This document shows, piece after piece, positions 1 to 10,344 of a DNA stretch of 64,000 bases. The number at the start of each line of letters is the position of its first letter. Within the stretch, counting starts at the first letter, position 1. The position numbers and the translations under genes are program-made. Source of the DNA: Blattamonas nauphoetae (Eukaryota; Preaxostyla; Oxymonadida); contig JARBJD010000014.1 in the NCBI GenBank assembly GCA_033064195.1, positions 248,001 through 312,000 of the forward strand. Direction: 5' to 3'. The notes under the pieces are model-generated. The model had not been told where the DNA came from and ran no database searches. It saw only the letters and a program-made list of their open reading frames with translations.

Positions 1-260
1 TTGGAACTTCCTCGATATTGTTGAATCCAAAATTCACTTTCACAAGCGATGTCAGCTGCGAGATCGAGGGTGGAATGATCGCGAGCGAGTTGAACGAAAC
101 TACCAATGTCTACAAGTTTGGGAGCGTGATCAATCCATCCGGGAGATTGGTCAGCAAATTGTGAGCAAGCAAGAGGCATGTAGGGTGGATGTGAACAGTT
201 TTTTCGGAACCGACGAAATAAGGTTGTATTTCAGCGCCTCACCTGCAAAGTCAGTCCATT
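1..260 (-). pseudogene. LRR protein gene, copy A, running off the left edge
   Basis: On the minus strand this matches, base for base over most of its length, the start of the LRR genes at 7,560-7,830 and 9,830-10,097. Readable pieces follow the leucine-rich-repeat pattern (NLISS-P-LF, then SCLLTI). Compared with the other copies it looks decayed: one base is missing where the others read CLLLAHNLL, so the frame is lost there, an in-frame TAG follows NL, and the ATG used by copy C is ATA here. The rest of the gene lies outside the window. LRR domains are protein-binding scaffolds; no catalytic domain is visible. Confidence is high for the family and moderate for the pseudogene call. Confidence 0.7.
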
Positions 261-526
261 CCACCACTATGACACAACAAATATTGTCATAATCCGTGGA
301 TTAGCGAGATGTTGAAGCAGAACCATCAGAATCCCTGAAAACGGAAGAGGAGAGAACAAACCAGAAAGAAAGAGTCAAAGACGAGGATGAGAATGGAGAA
401 AGGAGCACACCAAAGTGTCAACAAAGAGCGAGTGGGAAGCATTGAAGGGTCAGCATGTGATGTCATCTGAGCATCGAGTGAAAAGTGGAATGTGAGCGAC
501 AGAGTTCTTTTGGTGTCACGAGTCAT

Positions 527-1590
527 CTAATCTGTCCACTTGCAGTTCATTCCCAAGTTGTTCATGATTTCGATTGAGTTTATCCTCACAGATTGTCCAT
601 AAAGCGATGATTCGTTGTGAAACAATGTTTGGTCGAGATAATCTCGAAATCCCTCCAGTTCCAGTGCCCGCAACAATATCCGACATCTGCCCCGAGTTTC
701 CACTCCGAAATACTTCCATTTGTTGATATTGTCGGATATGAGCCAGATGATGTACTGATGCGTGTCTTCGTGTTCCACTTTTGAGAGAAGTGATTGGAAG
801 ATTATTGGGATGTGAGAGGAACAAACGAAATCCAGTGTTGGTTGGTGGAAGACACTCACTTCAAATATCTTGAGCAGTAATATCAATGTTACTTTGTATT
901 CCTGTTTCCATGACAAAAGGAGACGATTGCGACTGATCTGGACGAGAGATGGTTCCATCGGGATCAACACTTCATTCAGCATCACATTTCGGATTGATTG
1001 AGGGTCAGTACCGGAAGTGATGGGGTTGAATAGGATCGCGTTAGTGGAGGAGATCTAGACACTGTTCTCAAAAATCGTGAGAATTTCGTGGAAGATGCCA
1101 TTATTGGAAACCACAGACAGATCACGAAGTTTTGGTGTCGAAAGGATTCTGGGAAAGAGATTTGCGGAGACAATGGCCAGGCGGTTTGAGTATGAACACC
1201 AATAGAGACATTTGTGAAGGAATGTCAGAGTATCCCTGACTATCGATGGATGATGCGACGATAAGAGTACAATCATCGAATCCACAAACATTGCAGCGGG
1301 GTTTGGGAAGTCTTGTCCAACAGCGTTGAAAAAACCATCGAAATAGTCCTTCTTTCGGATAAGCGAGGTGGCTGAAGAGAGGAACTGTGAAACTTTGCTG
1401 ACGAGCTCCTCATCAAACTCATACCCACTTCGAACCATTGAAGCCAGAGATACGAAGGGTTGAGCAACAGAATCGGCGGAAAGTGTGTGATCCGGATTCC
1501 ACTGCAGGAATGGAGAGTATTCTGAGTCAATGACATGAAAATGAGCAGAAGAAGATAGATACCTTTGGATGTGAACATTCTTAAGCTTGG
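527..1590 (-). pseudogene. Helical-repeat family gene, copy A
   Basis: Third copy of the family also seen at 8,084-9,150 and 10,345-11,350. It keeps the shared signatures EYSPFLQWNPD near the N-terminus, DPAA/NPAAMFVDS, LRDLSV, EPSLVQISRN, HQPTLDFVCSS and FQSLLSKVE. A conserved 41-nt intron-like segment lies at 1,522-1,562 (GTATCT...GACTCAG), in the same place as in copy B. An in-frame TAG near 1,055 falls where the other copies have Trp or Cys before LSST, so the copy is probably dead or makes a half-length product. The fold looks alpha-helical and resembles armadillo or HEAT repeats, but I assign no function. The family is, to my recollection, much expanded in Blattamonas-like oxymonads. 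Confidence 0.65.
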
Positions 1591-1748
1591 AAATCCCTTA
1601 AATGGGAATGTGACAACAAACCTTGAATCTGAGGGCCTGATCATGATAAACTTCAAAGAAAGTTCCCATCCTCATATGATAAATTGATGAACAGGACCAT
1701 CTGTCAAGAAACACGACTGAAATGAGATGAAAGAAAATCAACTGTCAA

Positions 1749-2220
1749 TCAAGAGACAGGAAGATGGGTTGGAAGGTGAGAGGAGGGCTCAGCTGAAATG
1801 CATCCAGTCAGCCCATCTGGCAAATCAATGCTGCCCACACCAACACGAGTCGATGCCGACGAGGGAGAGTCGGAGGAAGAGTGGAAGGCGAGGGATTCCG
1901 TCTTCTTCTTTTTTCTTTCTCTGAACAGTTTTCGTGCTTGGTTCATTGGGATGAACGAAAAGTGGGTGGATGTGACGGGAGTGATGGCAGCGATGTGTTT
2001 GGAGTTTTGTTGGACAAGAAAGAGGTGAGTTCGGCGATGGATCAGAACAGATAAGAGTGTTCGTTTCCGCATCACTCATCATCGGAGGTGGTTGGAGATT
2101 GAACTTCGCCAGATGTTCAGAGATGAGAAGGGCAAACGCGGATGCGATTGAGGCGTCGAGGAGATCTGCTCCTGCGGACAGGCACGCGTTCAAAGTCCAG
2201 TTCGCCCAAAGAAGTCAACC
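1749..2220 (-). CDS. Unrecognised protein fragment
   Basis: An open minus-strand frame reads LLWANWTLNACLSAGADLL and then DASIASAFALLISEHLAKF before becoming low in complexity. The spacing (W..NW-L-------LLDASI-----AL) vaguely recalls the RNase PH-like subunits of the exosome, which have a similar DA...A..AL helix, but the match is too short to name. The segment lies downstream of LRR copy B and upstream of helical copy A, on the same strand. The tail may be non-coding. The plus strand here also has open frames with no convincing content. Confidence 0.25.
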
Positions 2221-2492
2221 CCGATGTTGTGGCATCCAAGCACCGTGTTTCGGAGTGCCCCAACCGAACTAGACAGCTGCTCCCCAATCCAAGTCCCGGA
2301 GACTCCTTTCGAAGCAATCGGCAGCTTCCATTTTCACGATCTCACTTTCACCATACTAACGCAATCCAATTCTGTTGAAACTGCCCCATTCCACAAAAAT
2401 CAGCCTGTAGCTGGATAAAAGTGGAACAGAACGCGATTTACTGTTTTGAGAAGGCGAGATCACATCGATGTGAGCGAGACAGTGAGCCAGAC

Positions 2493-2581
2493 TGATCAAT
2501 CATGTTGTGAGATCAGAATCCGAGGGAATTGGAGACAGGGGCAGATCTTGAACCAATCTCTGTTCGCCACAGTCTCATCGA
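2493..2581 (-). pseudogene. 3' remnant of LRR gene copy B beyond the T1 insertion
   Basis: The target duplication CTCATCGA occurs at 2,574-2,581 and 6,032-6,039. Leaving the inserted DNA out, the minus-strand frame that arrives at 6,032 (ending FPMAILDE) carries on here for 26 residues, starting TVANRDWFKICPCL, and stops at a TGA. This is therefore the displaced 3' end of the host reading frame into which T1 jumped. The match of the duplicated bases and the continuity of the frame are seen directly. That this frame is the true C-terminus of the LRR protein is inferred. Confidence 0.55.
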
Positions 2582-2927
2582 CAGACCTTTGATACATGAG
2601 ATCAATCAAGCAGAAACTGAGATCGATCGATCTCAGTTCCGGTTTTTGGGACTGAGATCAATGACTTAATTAAGCGTATCTATATTTGTCTCAATGTTGC
2701 GTCAATTTGTCAAAATAAGAATCTAGAAAAAGCGAAATGGTTGTAGTGTGACAGAATGAACACTAAAAAGAGGGTAAAAAACGTATTCTCTCCTTTTCAC
2801 AATCTTCTCGAAGTCTCATTCTTATCTTTGTCATTCCGTCCATGCGATCGCCACGTGTTGTTCATTCCCTCTCACTGTCCATCCAACAGACGGAGAAGGC
2901 GTCGATTCGGGAAGAAGACGGGGAACA
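2582..2927 (-). repeat. T element R end, copy 1
   Basis: This matches 63,339-63,671 in reverse complement, nearly identically by eye. It contains the nested palindrome GATCGATCGATCTCAG close to the tip and a TTAATTAA-like stretch further in. The match stops abruptly near GGAAGAAGACGG, where copy-specific cargo begins. Confidence 0.9.
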
Positions 2928-3174
2928 GCGTACTGTCGATACAAAAACACAGAATCAGAGTGAGTGGGCGGAGAGGGGTGTGAAGTGCGTGTTGTGTGGT
3001 GTCGCGAAGACATTTCACTTCTTCTCATGTTTCGGTGGTCATCCTCTCTTCTCCTTCTTCTTCCGCTCTCCTTCGATCTTCTTCTTCTCGTTGTTTTCTC
3101 TCAGCCTCCTCTTCCTTTGCCAATCTCTCTTCTTCTTCCTTTCTCTTCTTCTCGGAATCATCTTTCATCGCTGG

Positions 3175-4680
3175 CCTTTACAGCAGCCTCATATTTGAAT
3201 TCGATTTCACAATTTTGTACTCCGGTTCCTTCTTGTTCTTCATCAATTTCGAATTCTTTCCCAGGCGACGGTTTCCTGCTCCTCCGATCTTCCTGTTGAT
3301 CCCTTGGTCGTCATCGTTCTCTTCTTCCTCCTTTTTCTTGGCTGCTGCTTCGGCTGCTTCAGCGTCTGCTCTTTCTTTGCGCTTTCTCTCCTCTTCTTCA
3401 CGATGTTTTCGTTCCTCCTCCTCCAATCGTCGCTTCTCATCTTCTTCAGTACGACGACGATCTTCCTCTTCGCGTCGAAGACGTTCTGCTTCTTCCTGTT
3501 TCCGACGTTCTTCGTTCTCTCGAGCAATTCGATCTTCCTCTTCCTTCGCAAGTCTTTCTGAGTCTTCTATTGCCAACCTGTCAGTCTCTTCCTTCGCCAC
3601 TCACTCAGCCTCTTCTCTGGCGAGTCTCTCTTCCTCCTCCTTCTTCTTCTTGTCGTCAGGCTGTCCTTTTCGTGTAAGCTTCCGATTTCCATGTACTCCC
3701 ATCGCCATCTTCATCCCATTCGCGTCCGCATCGTCGTCATAATCTCTTTTCTTCTTCGCTTTCTTGCTTGCTGGGCGAAGCGACACTGAAGATCCAGTTC
3801 GTTCCGGTTCAATCTTCTTCTTCTTCTTTTTGTTGACGCAGCCAAAGCTGCCGCTTCCTCTTCCTTCATCATCTCCTCTTCTGCCGCGATCTGAGTCGCC
3901 AGCTCTTCCATCTCCTTCCTTTCCTGTTCTTCCTCCTCGTTCACTGTCTGCCCATCCAGTCCTCGCAGGATCGTATGTCCTCCTGGTCCTTTCGTTTCGA
4001 CGTATGATGGACTCAGTAGAATGGAATTTTCCTTCCCTTCCGTGAACTTCTCTTCTCCGAACGATACCCTGTACGTTCACCCTCAATCTCTCCATCCCCT
4101 CTTCCAACGATCGTTGTGGATCAGCACGAGTCTCTTCTCCGGCTCTTCGTTGTCCATCATCTGGTCTGTCAGTCCACCAAATCCTCCAAAAGCATCGTTC
4201 GGATTTCTCAAAATTTTGCGTCCAAAAGATGTCTTGACTTCGACAAAATCTGGTGTGATCATTGCTGACACTTCGTCTCCTTCTTTGAATTGCGTCTCGC
4301 CGGGAATGAAGCCAGAAAACTCGCCCTCGAACAGATCATCATCACTTGGAGCGGCAGAACTCATTGCTGTTATCAGACGGGGTCGTTTGGCCTTCTCTTC
4401 AGCATCTTTCGTCCATTCACGATTGAGACAAGACGAAGCTCTGGCGAGAGTGTCTCTTTGTGTATCAGACCGTCCAGTACTTGCAAAGAGTGCTTCAAGC
4501 TTCGAAGGACATGGTTTCCGTTCATTCCGTGGATCGTTTGGTCTAAGAACAAGCCTCTCCTCCATCCCATCTCCCTGTTTGCCTCCCTCCACAGCGTCTT
4601 CTTCCCTCCTCTGATCGCAAGGATTCTGAGATGCTTGTCGAGGGTGAGGTGGGGGTTGTTCAAGTACTGCACAGCAGCAA
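3175..4680 (-). pseudogene. Captured gene piece in T1: charged, coiled-coil-tailed protein
   Basis: Minus-strand open stretches join into what looks like one protein: a front part (AVQYLNNPHLTLDKHLRIL), a middle with DDLFEGEFSGFIPGETQF and VEVKTSFGRKILRNPND, a part reading SYVETKGPGGHTILRGLDG, and a long Glu/Lys/Arg-rich tail (EEEEQERKEMEEL, then RKHREEEERKRKERADA) ending in EYKIVKSNSNMRLL. The tail would form a long charged helix. The frame changes several times, for instance near 4,090 where two TGAs interrupt it, so this is a damaged or intron-bearing copy. I do not recognise the family. Being inside T1 and absent from T2, it is probably a captured host gene. Confidence 0.55.
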
Positions 4681-4819
4681 CCTGAGTTGGGGGCTCAGTT
4701 CTGTCGTCTGGAGCTAAACAGATAGCGATCTGAAGAGAGCGACGAGAGTGTTGTGAAGAGAGCGTGTTTGGAGGAGTGTTGGCGTGATGGAGTTCCTCAT
4801 CGTCGGTAACATTGATTCA

Positions 4820-5590
4820 ATGCATTCTCAGTCCAAAAAATCCAGAAATCGCGTGATCTTTGAGTCTTCCAAAAGTGATGTCCAAACAGCGCCTCTTGGG
4901 TTCTCCTCGATCCTTCTTTTCCGGTTATTGATGGTCAAACTTGGCCATTTTCCAGAATCGACATCAGAGCTGGTTTTTGGGCTCTGTTGACCCTCCTTTT
5001 CGTTTTCCGACTTGAGCTCGCTGTCGAACGGCAGGAACCTGTTGCGCAACAAGTTGTTCCATCCCTGACGATGCTGCATGAAGAGAAAACCATGTGAGGA
5101 CCAACATAGTCGTCTGAAGTTGCTTGGGTTCTTCGGTTTCGGAAGGCTGTTTGTGGCTCGGTTCAGGAACGAGAATAATGAGTGAGAGGATAGTCAACGG
5201 GCGGGATGATCATGAAACAAATCGTGTGTGGCTGAGGAATGGCGGGAATGTGGAGTACATCCCATTCCGACGAGATTAACGAGAATTGTTTCAGAGATGT
5301 CCAAAAGTCGAGATTGGAAAAGACAATCTGGTCACAGTATATCGTTCTGGGAAGCCGGGAATGAATTAGAGAGAGGATTGTTGAAGACGAGACAGTCAAA
5401 GACAGCAGTGTTGAGAACGACGAACCCAAAAGAGAAAACCATTTCTGGACGATTGGAGGCGATCCCAGAATCTGTTCATCAGTACCAGCATACATGGCAT
5501 TCCCGACATCCGAGGAGAATCCTCAGAAATGAGGTAGAGGCATTCGAGAGAGTTGGATTCGCCGCATCATTTGAAATCGCACGTCACTGA
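4820..5590 (-). pseudogene. Second captured piece in T1, unrecognised
   Basis: Two minus-strand frames look coding. One at 5,163-5,495 is rich in Leu, Ser and Phe (FSNLDFWTSLKQFSLISSEW) and could be helical-repeat or membrane-like. One at 4,828-5,079 has GWNNLLRNRFLPFDSELKSE followed by a charged, disordered-looking stretch. A C-terminal end of one captured gene between the L end and the charged-protein piece is plausible. No family is assigned, and whether this and the 3,175-4,680 piece come from one gene or two cannot be told from sequence alone. Confidence 0.3.
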
Positions 5591-5691
5591 CAGGTTATCT
5601 GGGAGAGATGGAAATAAAGAGATAAATAATGGAAAGGACAGATTAACCAAGTCAAAATAGGACTGAAGATCGTGACAAAGAGAAGAAATCT

Positions 5692-6031
5692 GGAAGACTA
5701 ATAGACAATTGAACAAGGAATGTTAACCTGCTGAATAAATCACTCTATGAGAGAAATAATCGTCGAGAAATGGTAGAGGAGATTCTTCGCGGTGGAATGA
5801 ATCAATTATTTGAGAAACAAGCGTGATTCATCCAGTTCTTCAATCGGATCGGGATGAAGAATTATTGTGGGACGATTCATCTCGATATTTCAATGAAAGT
5901 GCTTATAAACAAAATTCAACACGGATAGTGGGTCTTTTACTTCGTTATTTCGAGTTTTATGAGAATTTGAACACTAGTTATTTTCTGAGATCAAAAAAGC
6001 TGAGATCGATGAGATCAGTCTCAAAGGTCTG
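5692..6031 (-). repeat. T element L end, copy 1
   Basis: Reverse-complement match to 59,877-60,215. Near the tip it carries three copies of GATCTCA around a run of T. Captured cargo in both copies starts beyond this end and reads away from it, so it is the likely source of any promoter. Host reading from the LRR gene enters here and adds the tail QTFETDLIDLSFFDLRK before a stop. Confidence 0.9.
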
Positions 6032-7830
6032 CTCATCGAGGATGGCCATCGGGAAGGTTGTGATCGAAGACTTCGAGACAGGGCCAGATGCAGCGCTGTT
6101 TGGATCGACACCGTGTCTGTCGACAGTGTTGGGGAAGAGGGGGCAGGGGGGAGAAGACACACTTCTGGTTGTACTGGCGCAGACTGATTGGTTCTCAGTG
6201 GTGTCATATAGAATATCTGTATGGGAAGAGGAGACCGCTCTCGTCGTTGGAGGGGAGAGAAGACGCTGGACAAGGGGTGAGATGTGGACGGGGAGAGGAG
6301 GCAGAGGGCGAGGATACCGTGCGGGTGGAGGGAGAGGACGAGGATGGAGCCAGACTGGACGAGACTGTCCATCCGCCCAGCCCGCCCTTCTTCCACTCCG
6401 ACACAGCAGAAATAGCTCACCGAGAGTGGGCATCACACTCGACACCGCAAGTTGTGTCTGCGCTGGACTCGCCACAGTTCGCTACACCAGTGTCGAACTC
6501 TGTAGAGACCGAGGCGGAAGATGGATAGAAGAGGCAACTTCTTCTGAAGCAGAGTGACTGCAGAATCCGAGTGAGCTGGAACTTCCGCTTTTGGAATACT
6601 TGCCACACTCTTCATTATAGCATCGCTGTCCCCACCAGATGGAACAGACATGGTGAGGTTCGGCTTCTTCGGACCAGTGCTGCCTTGCCCTGCGCCAGCG
6701 ATGCTGTTGAACTCTTCGGGAAACACAACCTCGTCGAACTCGTCCGGCGCGACGATCTTGATTGTCATGAGCGACTGGGCTTTCTCATCCAGGCTGTCGT
6801 TCTTGTCGATGGCATCGCGGACAGTCTTCGGATCGTTGGGTGGCTTGACGTCCAGCGAGACAGTCAAATCAGAGAGTGGTGGTGTAGAGCAGACGAAGAT
6901 GGAGTCGAGCTCGAAGTTGGTCTGGCCTTTCCTGAACTCGCGTCGCTGGTCCTCCATTTGAGCGGCACAGCGGAGAGTCTGTGGAGCGGAGTCGCTGGAC
7001 TCGATGGGTGAAGATCTCGTCGTCGACGTTGATTTCGGAGGCGTGGGAGAAGGGTCTGATGGCGGGGAGACAGCAACTGCGATGAGTGCAGTGAATTGTT
7101 CGTATCAACAAGAAAGTGCGGCAGTGACGTCAAAATGTTGAACGACACATCCAGCGAGATCCGTTTCGTGTTCCCCGAACCAATCGATTCCGGCAGATGC
7201 GTCAGTTCGTTGAACGACAAATCCAGTCAACTCAAGTTCGGCAGCGAGCGGGAGAAATGACGCTGAAGCTCAGAAATCCCGTTCCCAGCAAGCGAAAGTG
7301 TGTGCAATTTTCGAAACTGCGACTCAAGCGGGGGTACAGAGGTCAGCTGGTTCGGCGCAAGCAACAGACGCTCCAGAGGACAGAGAACCGCTCCAGGATG
7401 TGTCCCTGTCCCCGTTTTCTCATATATCATCGAATTGCTCAGTGGATCCACGAATCCAAGAGACAACTCAATTTTTGGTGATATCGCCGGATCAGTTGGG
7501 AGCGATGTCAATTTGTTGTGTGACAGGATCAGGTGAGTCAGAGCGGGGAGACGGAACAGCTCGTTTGGAACAACTTTGATTTTGTTGAATCCAAAATTCA
7601 CTTTCACAAGCGATGTGAGCTGCGAGATCGAGGGTAGAATGATCGCGAGCGAGTTGAACGAAACATCCAGCGTCTGCAAGTTTGAAAGTGTGATCAATCC
7701 ATCCGGGAGATCGGTCAGCAAATTGTGAGCAAGCAAGAGGCACATCAGGGTGGGTGTGAACAGTGTTTTCGGAAGCGATGAAATCAGGTTGTCTTTCAGC
7801 GATACGCTCTTCATTCGAGACGGCCATGCA
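6032..7830 (-). pseudogene. LRR protein gene, copy B, interrupted by T1
   Basis: 7,227-7,830 encodes about eight leucine-rich repeats with the consensus L-xx-L-x-L-xx-N-x-L-xx-LP (for example LMCLLLAHNLLTDLPDGL and LTHLILSHNKLTSLPTD), broken by an island with SNSMIYEKTGTGTHPG that is conserved in copy C. At about 7,228 an in-frame TGA replaces the CGA of copy C after LPNLS, so this copy is interrupted. Downstream the frame shifts at about 7,110 and continues as MEDQRREFRKGQTNFELD and an acidic, disordered stretch to about 6,560; the last 500 bases are Ser/Pro-rich in all frames. T1 then cuts the gene at 6,032. LRR proteins of this type are usually binding adaptors; the C-terminal part is unrecognised. 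Confidence 0.7.
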
Positions 7831-8083
7831 AACACATCTGAACAAAAAAGGATGAAAGAAGGGCAGAAATGAAGGCACAAAGGTCAGAATTCCTGAAAAC
7901 GGAAGAGGAGAGAACAAACCAAAAAGAAAGAGTCAAAGACGAGAATGAAAATGGAGAAAGGAGCACACCAAAGTGTCAACACAGAGCGAGTGGGAAGCAT
8001 TGAAGGGTCAGCATGTGATGTCACCTGAACATCGAGTGAAATGTGCGATGTGGGCGACAGAGTTCTTTCGGTGTTTCTATCAT

Positions 8084-9150
8084 CTACCAAGGAGGCAGAG
8101 GAGAGTTCATTCCCAAAGTGTGAAGAACCTTGAATGAGCGTCTCCTCACATCCCTTCCGTTCATAGATGAGTGATCGTGAAGAAGTGTCTGTTCGATTCC
8201 TTCCAGAAATCCTTCTTGTTCCAGTGCCTGCAGCAATATTCTCCCTCTGCCCCATGATTCGGCCCCATCGCGCTTCCATTTGCGGATGATATCGATTATG
8301 AGCCAGATGAAGTATTGATGCGTGTTTTCGTCTTCCACTTTTGAGAGAAGTGATTGGAAGACCATTGGGATGTGTGACGAACAAACAAAATCCAGTGTTG
8401 ATTGGTGGAAGGGACACTTGTCAAAGATATTGGCGAATAACTCCAGTGTGAATTTGAATTCATCATTCCACGACATGATTCGATGATTGCGGCTGATCTG
8501 GACGAGAGATCGGTCCATTGGTATCAGCGCGTCATGCAGCACCACATTTCGGACAGATTCAGGATCAGTATCGGATGTGGTGGAGAGAGAATGAAGACTG
8601 CGAGTGGAGGAGAGCCAGACACCAACATTGAGAATCAACAGAATTGACTTCAAAACGCCTCTATTTTCAATCACAGAAAGATCACGCAAGTTAGGGGTGG
8701 AAAGCATTCGGGGAACGAGTTTGGAGGAGAACACGGTCAGTCGGTTTGAGTACGAACACCAAATGTGAAGTTGACACACCAAGTTGAGAGTATTCCTGAC
8801 TATCAATGCATGGGACGACGATAAGAGCACAGTAACCGAATCCACAAACACTGTGGCGGAGTTTGGGGAGCCGGATCCGATAGCCATCAGGAAATCTTCG
8901 GCAAAGTTAACGGCAGAGAACTGGCCGGAGGTCAACGAAAGGAATTGTGACGCTTTGTTGACATGTGCCTTGTCGAAGTAAAAATCATTCCTGACCATCG
9001 ACACAAGAGTGACGAAAGCTGACGACGCAGAATCGGCTGTGATATGAGCTTTGGGATTCCACGTCAGGAATGGTGAGTTATCTGGATCAGTCAAACGCCA
9101 ATCAGGAGAAAAAGAGGGATACCGTTGGAAAGGACCATAGTCGATTCCAT
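8084..9150 (-). CDS. Helical-repeat family gene, copy B, two exons
   Basis: Best-preserved copy. I propose exon 1 at 9,123-9,150 (MESTMVLSN, start ATG at 9,150), a 41-nt intron at 9,082-9,122 (GTATCC...ATCCAG, with TTTGAC just upstream of the acceptor) and exon 2 at 8,084-9,081, giving 341 residues in frame. An intron of exactly 41 nt is seen at the matching place in copy A, which supports the model; a start at the internal ATG 9,094 is the alternative. The protein is mostly alpha-helical with the family signatures LRDLSVIENRG, DRSLVQISRN and HQSTLDFVCSSHIPM. No catalytic motif or membrane segment is visible. A conserved 200-bp spacer separates it from LRR copy B downstream. Confidence 0.75.
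9082..9122 (-). other. 41-nt intron in helical gene copy B
   Basis: It begins GTATCCC, ends GATCCAG, is pyrimidine-rich, and has a TTTGAC branch-point-like motif about ten bases before the acceptor. Removal keeps the frame between MESTMVLSN and NSPFLTWNP. Copy A has GTATCTA...GACTCAG of identical length at 1,522-1,562. Confidence 0.6.
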
Positions 9151-9422
9151 CCCTTCACTACTCTGACGAAGGAATGACAGATCCAACTGCCATGGGTCGA
9201 TCATCCTCCACTCTCAATCTGTACTCAAAATGTACTGAATGTGTTTTCACTGAAGACCCTCCCTCCACAAAACATGAGTGACACGATACCAATGAAGAAA
9301 AACTGTGAATCAAGAAACAACGAGCAAAATCAAAAAGAAGACTTTCTCGGTTTCAGATCGTGGCCATGCGGTGAGCGGGGGGTCTGTGCTATCTTCTGTG
9401 GCTATCTATTTCATACTGTTGT

Positions 9423-10097
9423 TCATCGGATGATCCGTCTGGAAATCGTTTCGGGTAGATGCGTCAGTTCGTTGAACGACAAATCCAGACGACTCAAGTT
9501 CGGCAGCGAGCGGAAGAAAGGACGCGGAAGCTCAGAAATCCCGTTCCCAGCAAGCGAAAGTGTGTGCAATTTTCGAAACTGTGACACAAGCGGGGGCACA
9601 GAGGTCAGCTGGTTCGACGCAAGCAACAGCCGCTCCAGAGGGCAGAGAACTGCTCCAGGATGCGTCCCTGTCCCCGTTTTCTCATATATCATCGAATTGC
9701 TCAGTGGATCCACGAATCCAAGAGACAACTCAACTTTTGGGGACATCGCAGGATCAGTTGGGAGCGACGTCAATTTGTATGGTGACAGGATCAGGTGAGT
9801 CAGGGTGGGGAGACGGAATAGCTCATTTGGAACCTCCTCGATATTGTTGAATCCAAATTTCCCTTTCACAAGCAACGTCAGCAGCGAGATCGAGGGTGGA
9901 ATGAACGCATTCGAGTTGAACGAAACATCCAACGTCCGCAAGTTTGGAAGCGTGAACAATCCATCCGGGAGTTCGGTGAGCAAATTGTGAGCAAGCAGGA
10001 GGCACGTCAGGGTGGATGTGAACAGTGTTTTCGGAAGCGACGAAATCAGGTTGTCTTTCAGCCCATCGCCTGCGAGAGAAGTCAGTTCCACCACCAT
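9423..10097 (-). CDS. LRR protein gene, copy C, short form
   Basis: 224 residues from an ATG at 10,097 (MVVELTSLAGDGLKDNLISS). It contains about nine leucine-rich repeats matching copy B closely, including the conserved SNSMIYEKTGTGTHPG island, and reads through SRLDLSFNELTHLPETI where copy B has a stop. It ends at a TAA directly after SRRIIR, where the similarity to copy B also ends, so the C-terminal half found in copy B (acidic and Ser/Pro-rich) has been lost or was never copied. It is likely a cytoplasmic protein-binding scaffold; no signal peptide is visible. Confidence 0.7.
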   Translation of the reverse strand: MVVELTSLAGDGLKDNLISSLPKTLFTSTLTCLLLAHNLLTELPDGLFTLPNLRTLDVSFNSNAFIPPSISLLTLLVKGKFGFNNIEEVPNELFRLPTLTHLILSPYKLTSLPTDPAMSPKVELSLGFVDPLSNSMIYEKTGTGTHPGAVLCPLERLLLASNQLTSVPPLVSQFRKLHTLSLAGNGISELPRPFFRSLPNLSRLDLSFNELTHLPETISRRIIR

Positions 10098-10344
10098 GAC
10101 ACAACAAGTATTGTCATAATCCGTGGGTTAGCGAGATGTTGAAACTGAACCATCAGAATCCCTGAAAATGGAAGATGAGAGAACGAACCAAAAAGAAAGA
10201 GTCACAGACGAAAATGAAACTGGAGAGAGGAGCACACCAAAGTGTCAACACAGAGCGAGTGGGAAGCATTGAATGATCATAATTTGAAATGTCATCGATT
10301 CATTGAGTGAAATGTGCGATGTGGGCGAAAGAGTTCATCGGGTG

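Larger units (their letters stand above)
2582..6031 (-). mobile_element. T1: 3.45-kb gene-carrying DNA transposon, first copy
   Basis: Both ends carry the 11-bp inverted repeat CAGACCTTTGA. The element is flanked by a perfect 8-bp duplication CTCATCGA. Its outer 340-346 bp on each side match the ends of a second element at 59,877-63,671 (T2), in inverted orientation, while the interiors share nothing I can see. CAG...CTG termini and 8-bp duplications are the hallmark of the hAT superfamily, but no transposase is encoded, so it must move with help in trans. I call the end at 6,031 L and the end at 2,582 R; the captured coding pieces run L to R on the minus strand. T1 sits inside LRR gene copy B. 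Confidence 0.85.

Noticed and set aside
1749-2220. Exosome RNase PH-like subunit
   Set aside because: Only one short helix pattern fits; the rest of the domain is not visible, so it is left unnamed.
3000-3742. Plus-strand Ser/Phe-rich ORF of 248 codons
   Set aside because: It is the antisense shadow of the Glu/Lys/Arg-rich coding tail on the minus strand.
2581-6031. T1 and T2 as giant spliced introns (introners)
   Set aside because: Neither end gives a GT donor or a well-placed AG acceptor, both interiors carry genes in sense, and the clear 8-bp duplications and CAG tips fit a cut-and-paste transposon.
6020-6560. Plus-strand Gly/Arg-rich ORFs over the LRR gene end
   Set aside because: They are antisense to the Ser/Pro-rich tail of the LRR gene and not supported by any motif.
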